Of a stretch of 19,657 nucleotides of DNA, positions 7,645 through 15,567 are shown in pieces (position 1 is the stretch's first letter; every line of letters begins with the position of its first letter). The notes under the pieces are model-generated. The model made no database searches and was not told where the DNA came from. It saw only the letters and a program-made list of their open reading frames with translations. This DNA is from M3007 sp032115775 (GTDB lineage Bacteria > Bacteroidota > Bacteroidia > Chitinophagales > Saprospiraceae), in the NCBI GenBank assembly GCA_032115775.1, contig JAUMBL010000027.1, positions 1 to 19,657 on the forward strand, in the 5' to 3' direction. The position numbers and the translations under genes are program-made.

Positions 7645-9069
7645 ATGAAAAATTTTCCTGCGCCACACCGCGCGTTTCTGTTTTTCCTCCTCTGCACGCT
7701 GCTTGCCTGCAAGACCGTACCGCCCCCGGCGCCCTTCGGCGCGCTGCCCAGCGAACGCCAACTCGCCTGGCATCAAATGAAATACTATGCCTTTATCCAT
7801 TTCGGCCCGAACACCTTTACGGATGTGGAATGGGGGCATGGCACGGAAAATCCGAAGGTCTTTTTGCCGACGGCGCTCGACTGCCGCCAGTGGGCGCGCA
7901 CGATCCGGGACGCCGGCATGGAGGGCGTGGTCATCACTGCCAAACACCACGACGGCTTCTGCCTCTGGCCTTCCAAATACTCCACGCATACCGTGCGCGA
8001 AAGCGACTGGCGCAACGGCCAGGGCGACCTGCTCCGGGAACTTTCCGACGCCTGCCGGGAATACGGACTTAAATTCGGCGTGTACGTGTCGCCCTGGGAT
8101 CGGAACCACCCGAAATACGGTACGCCAGAATACAACGAGGTGTATAAAAAAACCCTTGAGGAAGTACTCACACAATACGGCCCGGTATTCGAAGTGTGGT
8201 TCGACGGCGCCAACGGCGAAGGGCCGAACGGCAAAAAACAGGTGTACGACTTCCCCGGATTTGCCGAGGTGGTGCGCAAACACCAACCGCAAGCCGTCAT
8301 TTTCAGCGATGGCGGGCCGGATATCCGCTGGGTGGGCAACGAATCGGGCTATGCCGCCGAAACGAACTGGTGCACCGTGAAAAAAGACTTTTTTTATCCG
8401 GGCATCCCCGACGTGAACGACCAACTGCAACGCGGCCATGAAGACGGCGAGGTCTGGTGTCCCACGGAAGTGAATACTTCCATCCGACCGGGCTGGTTTT
8501 ACCACCCGGCCGAAGATACCGCCGTCAAACCGCTGTCGCGCCTGATTGACAACTACTTCCGCTCGGTGGGCATGAACGGCAATTTTCTGCTGAACCTGCC
8601 GGTGGATCGGCGCGGGCTCATCCACGAAAACGACGCCCAGCGGCTCCTCGAATTAAAACAATTCCTGGACGCCGCCTTCGCCCAAAACCTCGCTCAAAAT
8701 GCCCGGGCAACCGCCTCCAACGCCCGCGGCAAAAAATTCGCCGCCGCCAAAGCGGTGGATGACAATCCGGATACCTACTGGGCGGCGGAAGATGCCGTCC
8801 GGGACGCCTTCCTGGAAATCGATCTCGGAAGTCCCGCAAAATTCAACGCCCTGCTCCTTCAGGAATACCTGCCGTTGGGTCAGCGCATCCAATCCTTCCG
8901 CATCGAAGCGCTCGACGGCGCCAACTGGCGCGAAATCGGCCGCGGCACGACCATCGGGAACCGCAGGATCGTCCGGATGCCGGCGGTCACCACACAAAAA
9001 ATCCGCATCCATTTCCAGGGGAAAGCCTGTCCGGCAATCTCGAATGCGGCGTTGTACCAAACGCCGTGA
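7645..9069 (+). CDS. GH29 alpha-L-fucosidase lipoprotein with C-terminal discoidin (F5/8C) domain
   Basis: Start at ATG 7645 gives 474 residues with a lipoprotein signal ending LLA-C22; the earlier in-frame ATG (7609) would put 12 odd residues before it. Residues about 30-350 are glycoside hydrolase family 29: YYAFIHFGPNTF, GVVITAKHHDGFCLW, LKFGVYVSPWD, and VWFDGANG, whose Asp187 is the expected catalytic nucleophile. The compact form with YAFIHFGPNTF suggests subfamily B (alpha-1,3/1,4 fucose). Residues about 355-474 form a discoidin-type carbohydrate-binding domain (ARATASN, KAVDDNPDTYWAAED, FLEIDLG). It would release fucose from glycans at the cell surface or periplasm. No sugar transporter or SusCD pair is adjacent. 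R1 copy 3 begins 22 nt after the stop codon. Confidence 0.93.
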   Translation: MKNFPAPHRAFLFFLLCTLLACKTVPPPAPFGALPSERQLAWHQMKYYAFIHFGPNTFTDVEWGHGTENPKVFLPTALDCRQWARTIRDAGMEGVVITAKHHDGFCLWPSKYSTHTVRESDWRNGQGDLLRELSDACREYGLKFGVYVSPWDRNHPKYGTPEYNEVYKKTLEEVLTQYGPVFEVWFDGANGEGPNGKKQVYDFPGFAEVVRKHQPQAVIFSDGGPDIRWVGNESGYAAETNWCTVKKDFFYPGIPDVNDQLQRGHEDGEVWCPTEVNTSIRPGWFYHPAEDTAVKPLSRLIDNYFRSVGMNGNFLLNLPVDRRGLIHENDAQRLLELKQFLDAAFAQNLAQNARATASNARGKKFAAAKAVDDNPDTYWAAEDAVRDAFLEIDLGSPAKFNALLLQEYLPLGQRIQSFRIEALDGANWREIGRGTTIGNRRIVRMPAVTTQKIRIHFQGKACPAISNAALYQTP

Positions 9070-9090
9070 TTTGTCCTGTTTGCAAAAAAC

Positions 9091-9189
9091 GTAACTACAT
9101 AGCCCGGCTCGCTGTCTGGCCCCCAAATCGCTTCATCCGGCAAAAAATGGATCCTTTTTTGTCTCAGACGCGACCGGCTAAGAAACTGT
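9091..9189. repeat. R1 repeat, copy 3 (internally deleted and decayed)
   Basis: It begins GTAACTACATAGCCCGG and continues CTCGCTGTCTGGC like copies 2 and 5, then jumps to the right half (GCAAAAAATGGATCC, GTCTCAGACGCGACCGGCTAAG). About 60 bp including the central hairpin are missing, and the right terminus has lost the TAGTTAC end (AAACTGT instead). An old, probably immobile copy. Confidence 0.85.
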
Positions 9190-9197
9190 ATTAACAG

Positions 9198-9205
9198 TAC
9201 CTTTG
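9198..9205 (+). promoter_or_regulatory. Candidate -7 box for batA
   Basis: TACCTTTG fits TAnnTTTG exactly, 35 nt before the ATG at 9241 and just beyond the end of R1 copy 3. No -33 TTTG is visible at the right distance, which would fall inside the repeat. Confidence 0.45.
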
Positions 9206-9240
9206 AGCAATTTTGCAATAGAAAAAATCGCGCATCGCAA

Positions 9241-10212
9241 ATGAGAAACGCGGCATCGGATCTATTATCCCGCGCCTGGCGGCGTTTATTTCCGGCCCGC
9301 AGTCCGAACGGTCTGCGCGTGCCCGTGTTGCCGTCCGGCGGCGGCAGTTGGCGCGTGCGCGCGCGGCGCCTGCCGATTATCCTCGAGTGGATCGCGCTGG
9401 TTCTTTTTGTCGTCGCGCTCTGCCGGCCACAGTGGAGCCGCTACACGCGGGAAGTGCAGGCGGATGCGGTGGATATCATGCTGGCGCTCGATATTTCGCC
9501 GAGTATGTTGAGCCGCGATTTTCGACCCGATCGGCTGCAGGTTGCAAAAAATGTACTGATTGAATTTGTGCAAAACCGCCCGTACGACCGGCTCGGACTG
9601 GTCGCCTTTGCCGCCGAGGCATTTACGCAATGTCCGCTGACGACCGACCGGCGCGTGGTGCAGCAATACCTGAGCGCCCTGGAGGTCGGTCGGCTCCGCG
9701 ACGGCACTGCCATCGGTATGGGGCTGGCGACGGCGGTGCACCGCCTGCGCAAAAGCGCTGCGCGCTCCAAAGTGGTAGTGCTTGTAACCGACGGCGAAAA
9801 CAACGATGGGTACATTTCGCCCATGCAGGCTGCCGGTTTTGCCCGGGAACACGGTATCCGCGTGTACGCCGTCGGAATCGGCACGGAAGGCATTGTCCTC
9901 TCGCCTTCCAGCCGCGGCGCCGACGGAAGTTACGATTTTGCGCCGCGCGCGATGAGCTTCGACACAGAATTGCTGAAAAAAATGGCTGATACCACCGGCG
10001 GAAAATTTTATCGGGCGTATTCTCCGCAAGATCTGCAGGACATTTACGCCACGATTGACCGCCTGGAAAAAACAAAAATAAAGATTGCTTCCGTCCGCCA
10101 AACCGTCGAACTCGGTCCCTGGCTTATTTTGGTCGGTATTGCGCTGCTGCTGCCGGCACAGATCGGTAAAAGATATTTGGGATTGGGGAATGCGGGTTTT
10201 TTTGATTTTTAG
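9241..10212 (+). CDS. batA: BatA-like VWA protein lacking the usual first membrane helix
   Basis: This 323-residue protein matches BatA over most of its length: a membrane helix at about 46-62 (LEWIALVLFVVALCRPQWSR), a VWA domain with an intact metal site (ALDISPSM; DGTAIGMGLATAV; VLVTDGENNDG), the BatA signature SPMQAAGFAREHGIRVYAVGIGTEG, and a C-terminal helix near 285-303 (LGPWLILVGIALLLPA). BatA normally starts with an extra membrane helix; here residues 1-40 are basic and polar, and no upstream in-frame ATG restores one. The N-terminal loss may be linked to the repeat copy lying directly upstream. Role inferred from the family: envelope aerotolerance/stress complex with BatB. It is separated from batB and faces the other way, which is atypical. 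Confidence 0.88.
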   Translation: MRNAASDLLSRAWRRLFPARSPNGLRVPVLPSGGGSWRVRARRLPIILEWIALVLFVVALCRPQWSRYTREVQADAVDIMLALDISPSMLSRDFRPDRLQVAKNVLIEFVQNRPYDRLGLVAFAAEAFTQCPLTTDRRVVQQYLSALEVGRLRDGTAIGMGLATAVHRLRKSAARSKVVVLVTDGENNDGYISPMQAAGFAREHGIRVYAVGIGTEGIVLSPSSRGADGSYDFAPRAMSFDTELLKKMADTTGGKFYRAYSPQDLQDIYATIDRLEKTKIKIASVRQTVELGPWLILVGIALLLPAQIGKRYLGLGNAGFFDF

Positions 10213-10219
10213 AATAAAA

Positions 10220-10252
10220 AGCGTGTACGTGTTACCGAAACACGTACACGCT
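10220..10252. terminator. Hairpin after batA, terminator-like
   Basis: A 14-bp perfect stem AGCGTGTACGTGTT (10220-10233) / AACACGTACACGCT (10239-10252), loop ACCGA, 7 nt after the batA stop. There is no T-run after it on the plus strand, while the minus strand has one (TTTTATTC), so it may be a pausing or stabilising hairpin for batA or a terminator for minus-strand transcription. Confidence 0.55.
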
Positions 10253-10284
10253 GTGACAGGAACACAAGATTTCCTGCTGTCTGA

Positions 10285-10441
10285 GAAGCTGTATAACAAG
10301 TCCTCAGACGACCCGTTAAACAAAAAAATATTTCGTTTGGGCGTCTTTTTTTGATTTTTTCTTAGAAAAAATCAAAAAAAGACGCCCAAAAATCATTGTA
10401 TTTCGCCGCCGGAGGCGGCGAAATACTTGTGACACAATCCC
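10285..10441 (-). repeat. R2 double-hairpin repeat, copy 1 (reverse orientation)
   Basis: It holds a 26-bp perfect hairpin (arms 10336-10361 and 10365-10390, loop TTA; outer stem TTTGGGCGTC/GACGCCCAAA) and a 13-bp hairpin GTATTTCGCCGCC/GGCGGCGAAATAC (10398-10426). The ends (10285-10300 and 10426-10441) match as inverted repeats at 10 of 16 positions. It lies between the convergent batA and ahcY genes, 8 nt past the ahcY stop, so it probably also terminates both. Confidence 0.85.
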
Positions 10442-10449
10442 CGCCTGAT

Positions 10450-11766
10450 TTAGTACCGATAATATTCCGGTTTAAACGGCCCTTTAGGTTCCACGCCGAT
10501 ATATTCGGCCTGATGCGACTGGAGTTCTTCCAGTTCCACGCCGATTTTGGCGAGGTGGAGGCGCGCCACCTTTTCGTCGAGGTGTTTGGGCAGCATATAG
10601 ACTTTGTGTTCGTATTGGCTGCTGTTTTGCCACAATTCGAGTTGTGCGAGCACCTGGTTGGTGAACGAATTAGACATGACGAAAGAGGGGTGGCCGGTCG
10701 CGCAGCCCAGGTTGACGAGGCGGCCTTCTGCCAGCACGATGATATCCTTTCCGTCAATATTGTAGAGATCCACCTGCGGTTTGATCGTCATTTTCGTATG
10801 GCCGTAGTGTGCATTCAGCCAGGCCATATCAATTTCGTTGTCGAAGTGGCCGATATTGCAGACGATGGTTTTATCGTTCAGCAGTCGGAAGTGTTTTTCC
10901 GTTACGATATCGCAGTTGCCCGTTGCCGTGACCACGATATTGGCGCGGGGGATAGCATTTTCCATGCGTTTTACTTCGAAGCCGTCCATGGCGGCCTGGA
11001 GTGCGCAGATCGGGTCAATTTCCGTAACGATCACGCGGGCGCCTGCTCCGCGCAGCGAGGCGGCAGAGCCTTTTCCGACATCACCGTATCCGGCTACGAC
11101 GGCTACTTTCCCGGCCATCATGATATCTGTGGCGCGTCGGATAGCGTCCACGAGGCTTTCTTTGCAGCCGTATTTATTATCGAATTTCGATTTTGTAACC
11201 GAGTCGTTGATGTTGATAGCCGGGAGCGGGAGCGTGCCTTTGGCCATGCGTTCGTAGAGGCGGTGCACGCCCGTGGTCGTTTCCTCGGAGATTCCGCGGA
11301 TTCCGGCCACCAGTTCGGGATACTGGTCGAGCACCATATTGGTGAGGTCGCCTCCGTCGTCGAGGATCATATTAAGCGGTTGGTTGTCTGAGAATGCGAA
11401 TAGCGTTTGTTCGATGCACCAGTCGAACTCTTCCGCCGTCATTCCTTTCCAGGCGAACACGGGCACGCCGGCGGCGGCCACGGCGGCGGCGGCGTGATCT
11501 TGGGTGGAGAAGATATTGCAGGACGACCAGGACACCTCGGCGCCGAGTTCCACCAGCGTTTCGATCAGCACGGCGGTTTGGATCGTCATGTGGAGGCAGC
11601 CGGCGACGCGGGCGCCCCGCAGCGGCTTCACAGCGCCGAATTCTTCCCGCAGGGCCATGAGGCCCGGCATTTCGGCTTCCGCCAGCGTGATTTCTTTGCG
11701 GCCCCAATCGGCCAAGGCGAGGTCTTTTACTTTGTATTTTGGGCGGGATTCAGTTGCTGCGGACAT
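10450..11766 (-). CDS. ahcY: S-adenosyl-L-homocysteine hydrolase
   Basis: The complete 438-residue protein is a clear adenosylhomocysteinase (EC 3.3.1.1), which splits S-adenosylhomocysteine to adenosine and homocysteine in the cytoplasmic methyl cycle, using tightly bound NAD. Seen motifs: substrate-domain GCLHMTIQTAVLIETL and SSCNIFSTQDHAAAA, the conserved SVTKSKFDN with its catalytic Lys/Asp, the Rossmann dinucleotide loop GYGDVGKG (about 226-233), and the cofactor-binding tail PFKPEYYRY. The length is normal for the bacterial form without the 40-residue insert. The gene is monocistronic: R2 follows, and a divergent ATPase gene lies over 400 bp upstream. I saw no SAH riboswitch in its leader. 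Confidence 0.98.
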   Translation of the reverse strand: MSAATESRPKYKVKDLALADWGRKEITLAEAEMPGLMALREEFGAVKPLRGARVAGCLHMTIQTAVLIETLVELGAEVSWSSCNIFSTQDHAAAAVAAAGVPVFAWKGMTAEEFDWCIEQTLFAFSDNQPLNMILDDGGDLTNMVLDQYPELVAGIRGISEETTTGVHRLYERMAKGTLPLPAININDSVTKSKFDNKYGCKESLVDAIRRATDIMMAGKVAVVAGYGDVGKGSAASLRGAGARVIVTEIDPICALQAAMDGFEVKRMENAIPRANIVVTATGNCDIVTEKHFRLLNDKTIVCNIGHFDNEIDMAWLNAHYGHTKMTIKPQVDLYNIDGKDIIVLAEGRLVNLGCATGHPSFVMSNSFTNQVLAQLELWQNSSQYEHKVYMLPKHLDEKVARLHLAKIGVELEELQSHQAEYIGVEPKGPFKPEYYRY

Positions 11767-12115
11767 GTGCGCGGATATTGAGTGGATGTGGAGCGCCGGC
11801 GATTGATGCGGCTAGAATAATAACAAAACATCATTTGGAATAGTTGTAAAATCGGGCGCTGCAAAGATAGGTAATTTGGTTAAAAAATCCCGGATCGGGT
11901 TTTTGGGGCGGGTAAATTTTTTGGATGGGGGAATATGCGCTTAGAGCATGTCTGGCTCGAGCGGGATTTATTTTTTGGGGATGGTATGCGCCTGCTCATC
12001 CCTGCCGCCTGCCGCGCGGGCGCAAATGCAGGGGAGGTATGCGAACCGGTATTTCCGGGTGGGGCTTGTGTTGGTGGCGTAGCGCCGGTACGCGCTGCGC
12101 TGCAGCGAAGATAAC
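11767..12115. other. Intergenic region between ahcY and the ATPase gene
   Basis: No gene can be supported here. The ahcY-proximal part carries that gene's promoter box. From about 11980 the sequence becomes GC-rich with short open frames on both strands and no recognisable product; it may be a decayed gene or repeat. A small inverted repeat AGCGC-CGGTAC-GCGCT lies near 12080. Confidence 0.4.
11862..11869 (-). promoter_or_regulatory. Candidate -7 box for ahcY
   Basis: On the minus strand TATCTTTG matches TAnnTTTG exactly, about 95 nt before the ahcY start codon; it implies a leader of about 90 nt. A -33 TTTG at the right spacing is not evident. Confidence 0.5.
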
Positions 12116-12149
12116 GTGGAAAAACGCAACTCAATTCACGAAAATAGTA

Positions 12150-12179
12150 TTAATTTTGTGAGTCAATTCACAAAATTAA
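12150..12179. promoter_or_regulatory. Palindrome directly before the ATPase start codon
   Basis: A 12-bp perfect inverted repeat TTAATTTTGTGA / TCACAAAATTAA with a 6-nt centre (GTCAAT), ending 5 nt before ATG 12185. The same palindrome is preserved before the decayed paralogue (13533-13562). An operator or a translational control hairpin is plausible. Confidence 0.6.
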
Positions 12180-12184
12180 AGATT

Positions 12185-13324
12185 ATGTTCGCCAGATTCC
12201 TTGTTTCCGAGCTCAAACGCCGATGGTTCTCCGGGAAAGTGCTGTTGCTGACAGGCGCTCGCCAAACGGGCAAGACCACACTCGTCAAAGCGTTTTTGGC
12301 CGATGAGGGTTATCTTCCGCATACCCGTTTTTTTAATTGCGATAATATCACCGACCGGGCGTTGCTGCAGGGGAAAGACCTGGCGTTTCTAATTCAATTA
12401 GTTGGGAATTTCAAGGTGATTTTTATTGACGAAGGCCAAAAAGTGCCGGGTATCGGCGAAACGCTCAAGTTGCTGGTGGATCATTTTGGAAAAGAAAAAC
12501 AGCTGATTATTACCGGGTCGTCCAGTATCAACCTACTTAACCAAACCCAAGAGCCGCTCACCGGCAGAAAGTGGGTGTACCAGCTTTACCCCCTGAGCTT
12601 GGGGGAAATCTATCCGAACGGTGATCTGCTCCCGGCGCTTAAAGCGCTGGAAGAACGGCTTGTGTATGGCAGCTACCCGGAAATAGTAAATACAACGGGT
12701 CTTGACGACAAAGCCGAACGACTCACGGAACTGAGTTCCAGCTACCTCTACAAAGACATCTTCGAATTTCAACAAGTCAAAAATCCGGACGTGTTGGTGC
12801 GCCTGCTAAAAGCCCTGGCGCTGCAGATAGGCAATGAAGTGGCGTACAATGAACTGGCATCCCTGGTGGGCATCGATAAGTCTACCGTTGAACGCTATGT
12901 GGATTTGTTGGAAAAAAATTTTGTGTTGTTCCGCTTGCCGCCTTATTTCCAAAACAAGCGAAAAGAGATATCCAAAATGCGCAAGGTCTTTTTTTACGAT
13001 ACCGGCGTGCGCAATGCCCTGCTCAACAATTTCCTGCCATTAGACAGCCGAAACGACGTAGGCGCGCTGTGGGAAAATTTTATGATCGTGGAACGGCTCA
13101 AGTACCGATCCAAACACAAAATCGGCGCGGATGCTTATTTTTGGAAAACCTATCCCGGCGCTGAAGTGGATCTGGTAGAAGCGCGCGATGGGAAACTGTA
13201 CGGTTATGAGTTTAAATGGTCGCCGTCCAAAACAGTGTTCAAAGCCCCTGCCGCCTGGGCGCAGATGCCGGATACCGAATTTCAATGTATCCACCGGGAG
13301 AATTTTCCGGGATTTTGTTTTTAG
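12185..13324 (+). CDS. AAA_14/DUF4143 ATPase
   Basis: I choose ATG 12185 (379 residues), because the in-frame ATG at 12116 would translate a conserved palindrome. The N-terminal AAA_14 domain has Walker A GARQTGKT (24-31), Walker B VIFIDEGQK (about 78-86) and the sensor stretch ITGSSSINLL. Then come the partner segment YPLSLGEIYP, GSYPEIV, a helix-turn-helix-like stretch (NELASLVGIDKSTVERYVDLLEK), and the DUF4143 C-terminus. The last contains EVDLVEARDGKLYGYEFKW, a D...ExK arrangement like PD-(D/E)XK nuclease folds, a known trait of this family. Such ATPases are abundant in Bacteroidota and often duplicated; function is not established, with nucleic-acid-related or conflict roles suggested. 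A truncated paralogue lies 175 bp downstream. Confidence 0.92.
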   Translation: MFARFLVSELKRRWFSGKVLLLTGARQTGKTTLVKAFLADEGYLPHTRFFNCDNITDRALLQGKDLAFLIQLVGNFKVIFIDEGQKVPGIGETLKLLVDHFGKEKQLIITGSSSINLLNQTQEPLTGRKWVYQLYPLSLGEIYPNGDLLPALKALEERLVYGSYPEIVNTTGLDDKAERLTELSSSYLYKDIFEFQQVKNPDVLVRLLKALALQIGNEVAYNELASLVGIDKSTVERYVDLLEKNFVLFRLPPYFQNKRKEISKMRKVFFYDTGVRNALLNNFLPLDSRNDVGALWENFMIVERLKYRSKHKIGADAYFWKTYPGAEVDLVEARDGKLYGYEFKWSPSKTVFKAPAAWAQMPDTEFQCIHRENFPGFCF

Positions 13325-13331
13325 ATAAAAA

Positions 13332-13495
13332 GTATGGGGTTATGTAAAAAGTATTTCGCCGCCTCCGACGGCGAAATAAAATAATGTTTGGGCGCCTGTT
13401 TTTTGATTTTTTTCTAAAAAAATCAAAAAACAGGCGCCCAAACAAAATATTTTTTGTCTAAGGGGGCGTCATGGATTTATTACACAAACCCATAC
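13332..13495 (+). repeat. R2 double-hairpin repeat, copy 2
   Basis: A 13-bp-type hairpin (13351-13378, one A replacing G in the second arm) is followed by a roughly 28-bp hairpin spanning 13386-13443 (outer stem GTTTGGGCGCCTG / CAGGCGCCCAAAC). The ends GTATGGGGTTATGTAA (13332-13347) and TTACACAAACCCATAC (13480-13495) are inverted repeats matching at 14 of 16 positions. It sits 7 nt after the ATPase stop, between convergent genes. Confidence 0.85.
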
Positions 13496-13498
13496 AAA

Positions 13499-13650
13499 GT
13501 GGAAAAACGTAACCCCATGCACGAAAATCGTATTAATTTTGTGAGTCAATTCACAAATTTAATACGATTTTCGTCGAACGCCTTGTTTTCGAGCGCAAAC
13601 GCTGATATCTCCGGAAAAGTGCTGCTGCTGACAGGCGCTCGCCAAACGCT
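13499..13650 (+). pseudogene. Remnant of a second AAA_14/DUF4143 ATPase gene (5' end only)
   Basis: This stretch aligns with 12118-12273: leader with palindrome (13533-13562), then the first codons and up to the middle of Walker A. Shared residues include SGKVLLLTGARQT, after which the copy stops short of GKTT and unrelated sequence begins. The start ATG is not preserved and a few bases are missing relative to the intact gene, so it is a dead fragment. The fadD stop codon lies 13 nt further on. An open frame running through it into fadD's opposite strand is not a gene. Confidence 0.8.
13521..13574. repeat. Extended 24-bp palindrome in the ATPase remnant
   Basis: Arms 13521-13544 and 13551-13574 (outer part ACGAAAATCGTATTAA / TTAATACGATTTTCGT) pair with a single mismatch around GTCAAT. 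In the intact gene only the inner 12 bp pair perfectly, so this copy preserves or has gained a longer palindrome. Confidence 0.75.
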
Positions 13651-13662
13651 TCAACCCCGCGC

Positions 13663-15318
13663 TCAATTCCGCAATTCCCGCCGCAGAATCTTCCCCACAT
13701 TTGTTTTTGGCAATTCCGCGCGGAACTCCACCTGTTTGGGTATTTTGTACCCCGTCAGGTTTTCTTTGCAATGCGCTAATACCTCCGCTTCTGTCAGCCC
13801 GGCGTCTTTTTTCACTACGAACACTTTGACCACCTCGCCCGATTTTTCGTCTGGAATCCCCACGGCGGCGACTTCCAGCACCTTGGGGTGGGTGGCGATC
13901 ACGTCTTCCACTTCGTTGGGATATACGTTGAATCCGGACACGAGAATCATATCTTTTTTGCGATCCACGATCTGAAAATACCCGTCCGGGTGCATATAAC
14001 CCATATCGCCGGTGCTCAGCCAGCCGTCCTGCAGCACCTCGGCCGTGGCTTCCGGGCGCTGCCAGTAGCCTTTCATCACCTGCGGGCCTTTGGCCTGTAT
14101 TTCGCCTACGTGCTCGGAGCCGGGCGGCAGCGGGGCGCCGTCTTCGTCCACGATGCGCATATCCGTACCGGGCGCCGGCAGGCCGATAGTGCCGATTCGC
14201 ATGGCGCTGTCGAAAGGATTGCAACTGATGACCGGACTGGCCTCCGTCATGCCGTAGCCTTCGCTGAGTTGGCAGCCGGTCACCTGGCGCCAGCGCTCGG
14301 CCACGGTGCGTTGGACGGCCATTGCGCCGCCCACGCAGATTTTGAGCCCGCTGAAATCGAGGGAGGCAAACGCCGGATGGTTCATCAGGGCGTTGAAGAG
14401 CGTATTGACGCCCGGTACCAGCGAGGGCTTGTGCGTGCGCCATTCTTTGATGAGCGCCGGCAAATCACGTGCGTTGACGATCAGGATATTGCAGCCGCCG
14501 ACGCTCATAATGGCGAGGCAGTTGACGGTAAACGCAAAAATATGATACAGCGGCAGCGGACAGAGCATCACTTCCCGACCCTCTTCGAGGTAGGGCATCA
14601 TGATGGCGCGGATTTGCATCATATTGGCAAGCAGGTTGCGGTTGGTGAGCATGGCGCCCTTGGCCACGCCGGTGGTGCCGCCGGTGTACTGCAGGATGAT
14701 CACGTCGTCCGGACCGGTTTCCGGCGTCTCGACGGTAAATTTGCGGCCCTGGCGCAGGGCATTTTGGAAGCTGACCGTATTTTTCAAACTGAAAGGCGGA
14801 ACCATTTTTTTCACGTTCCGCACCACGAAATTTACCACGGCGCCTTTTAGTCCCAGCATTTCGCCGACGCTGGTCAGTATGACCGTTTTGATTTCCGTTT
14901 CGCCGATGATCTGCTGGAGGTTGGCGGCGAAATTTTCAGCGATGACGATGGCTTTCGCGCCAGAATCTATGAACTGGTGCCGCATTTCGCGGGGCGTATA
15001 AAGCGGATTGGTATTTACCACCACGAGTCCGGCCCGCAACGCGCCAAACATCGCGATGGGATACTGCAGCAGGTTGGGCATCATGATGGCGATGCGGTCG
15101 CCGGGCCGCAATCCGCGGCTTTGCAGATAGGCCGCAAAATCGCGCGAAAGGCGATCCAAATCCTGAAATCGCAGGGTTTTCCCCATAGATATAAACGCCG
15201 GGAGCGGGCCGTATTTTTGGAAACTCTCCTCCGCCATGTCAATCAGCCGGCGGTAAGCGTCCGGATTGACGTCTGCCGACACGTTTTGGGGGTAGTGCGC
15301 TAACCAGGGTTTTTCCAT
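13663..15318 (-). CDS. fadD: Long-chain fatty-acid-CoA ligase
   Basis: The 551-residue protein is a full-length adenylate-forming acyl-CoA synthetase, activating fatty acids to acyl-CoA via an acyl-AMP (EC 6.2.1.3). Motifs seen: P-loop-like YTGGTTGVAKG (211-221), the A5 motif GYGMTEASP (354-362), STGDMGYMHPDGYFQIVDRKKDMI split over 435-458 with the hinge region, and the catalytic lysine K543 in TNVGKILRREL. Sequence style (YPIAMFGALRAGLVVVNTNPLYTPRE in two blocks around 86-111) is that of FadD. It likely feeds beta-oxidation or phospholipid synthesis at the inner membrane. It is preceded by its own promoter, so it is probably not co-transcribed with the glycosyltransferase upstream. Confidence 0.95.
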   Translation of the reverse strand: MEKPWLAHYPQNVSADVNPDAYRRLIDMAEESFQKYGPLPAFISMGKTLRFQDLDRLSRDFAAYLQSRGLRPGDRIAIMMPNLLQYPIAMFGALRAGLVVVNTNPLYTPREMRHQFIDSGAKAIVIAENFAANLQQIIGETEIKTVILTSVGEMLGLKGAVVNFVVRNVKKMVPPFSLKNTVSFQNALRQGRKFTVETPETGPDDVIILQYTGGTTGVAKGAMLTNRNLLANMMQIRAIMMPYLEEGREVMLCPLPLYHIFAFTVNCLAIMSVGGCNILIVNARDLPALIKEWRTHKPSLVPGVNTLFNALMNHPAFASLDFSGLKICVGGAMAVQRTVAERWRQVTGCQLSEGYGMTEASPVISCNPFDSAMRIGTIGLPAPGTDMRIVDEDGAPLPPGSEHVGEIQAKGPQVMKGYWQRPEATAEVLQDGWLSTGDMGYMHPDGYFQIVDRKKDMILVSGFNVYPNEVEDVIATHPKVLEVAAVGIPDEKSGEVVKVFVVKKDAGLTEAEVLAHCKENLTGYKIPKQVEFRAELPKTNVGKILRRELRN

Positions 15319-15359
15319 AGATATTGATTTTGCGTAACTAAAACTCGTTTAATCCGGCT

Positions 15360-15392
15360 CAAAAATATCTATTTTGCCGGTATTTCTACAAA
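15360..15392 (-). promoter_or_regulatory. Candidate promoter of fadD
   Basis: On the minus strand TTTG (15392-15389) and TATTTTTG (15367-15360) are separated by 21 nt and lie 41 nt before the fadD ATG, fitting the Bacteroidota -33/-7 consensus. Confidence 0.6.
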
Positions 15393-15408
15393 TTTTGATT
15401 GGGGGCTT

Positions 15409-15567
15409 GTAACTACTTAACCGGTCGCGGCTGAGACAATAAAGGATCCATTTTTTGCCAGACGAAGCGATTTTTTGCAGGCCGTAGCAGCGCTACGGTC
15501 AAAAAAATTGCGAAGTATGGCGGAAAATGGGACTTTTTGAGCCAGATGCGACCGGCTAAGTAGTTAC
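15409..15567. repeat. R1 fold-back MITE-like repeat, copy 4
   Basis: 159 bp from GTAACTACTTAACCGG to CCGGCTAAGTAGTTAC with the central CCGTAGC-AGC-GCTACGG hairpin, same orientation as copy 1. I find no exact target duplication at its edges. Its right end runs into the glycosyltransferase gene on the minus strand and supplies that gene's last codons and stop. Confidence 0.9.

Noticed and set aside
7603..8625. Minus-strand open frame opposite the fucosidase
   Set aside because: Shadow of the GH29 gene; no domain, and the plus strand has catalytic motifs.
10396..11391. Plus-strand open frame opposite ahcY
   Set aside because: Shadow; ahcY is unmistakable on the other strand.
11767..11880. SAM or SAH riboswitch in the ahcY leader
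   Set aside because: No conserved stem arrangement could be found in the roughly 90-nt leader; only the promoter box is supported.
13454..13975. Open frame starting in R2 and running antisense into fadD
   Set aside because: A chimera of repeat sequence, ATPase remnant and fadD antisense; only the middle has homology, so I list it as a pseudogene fragment.
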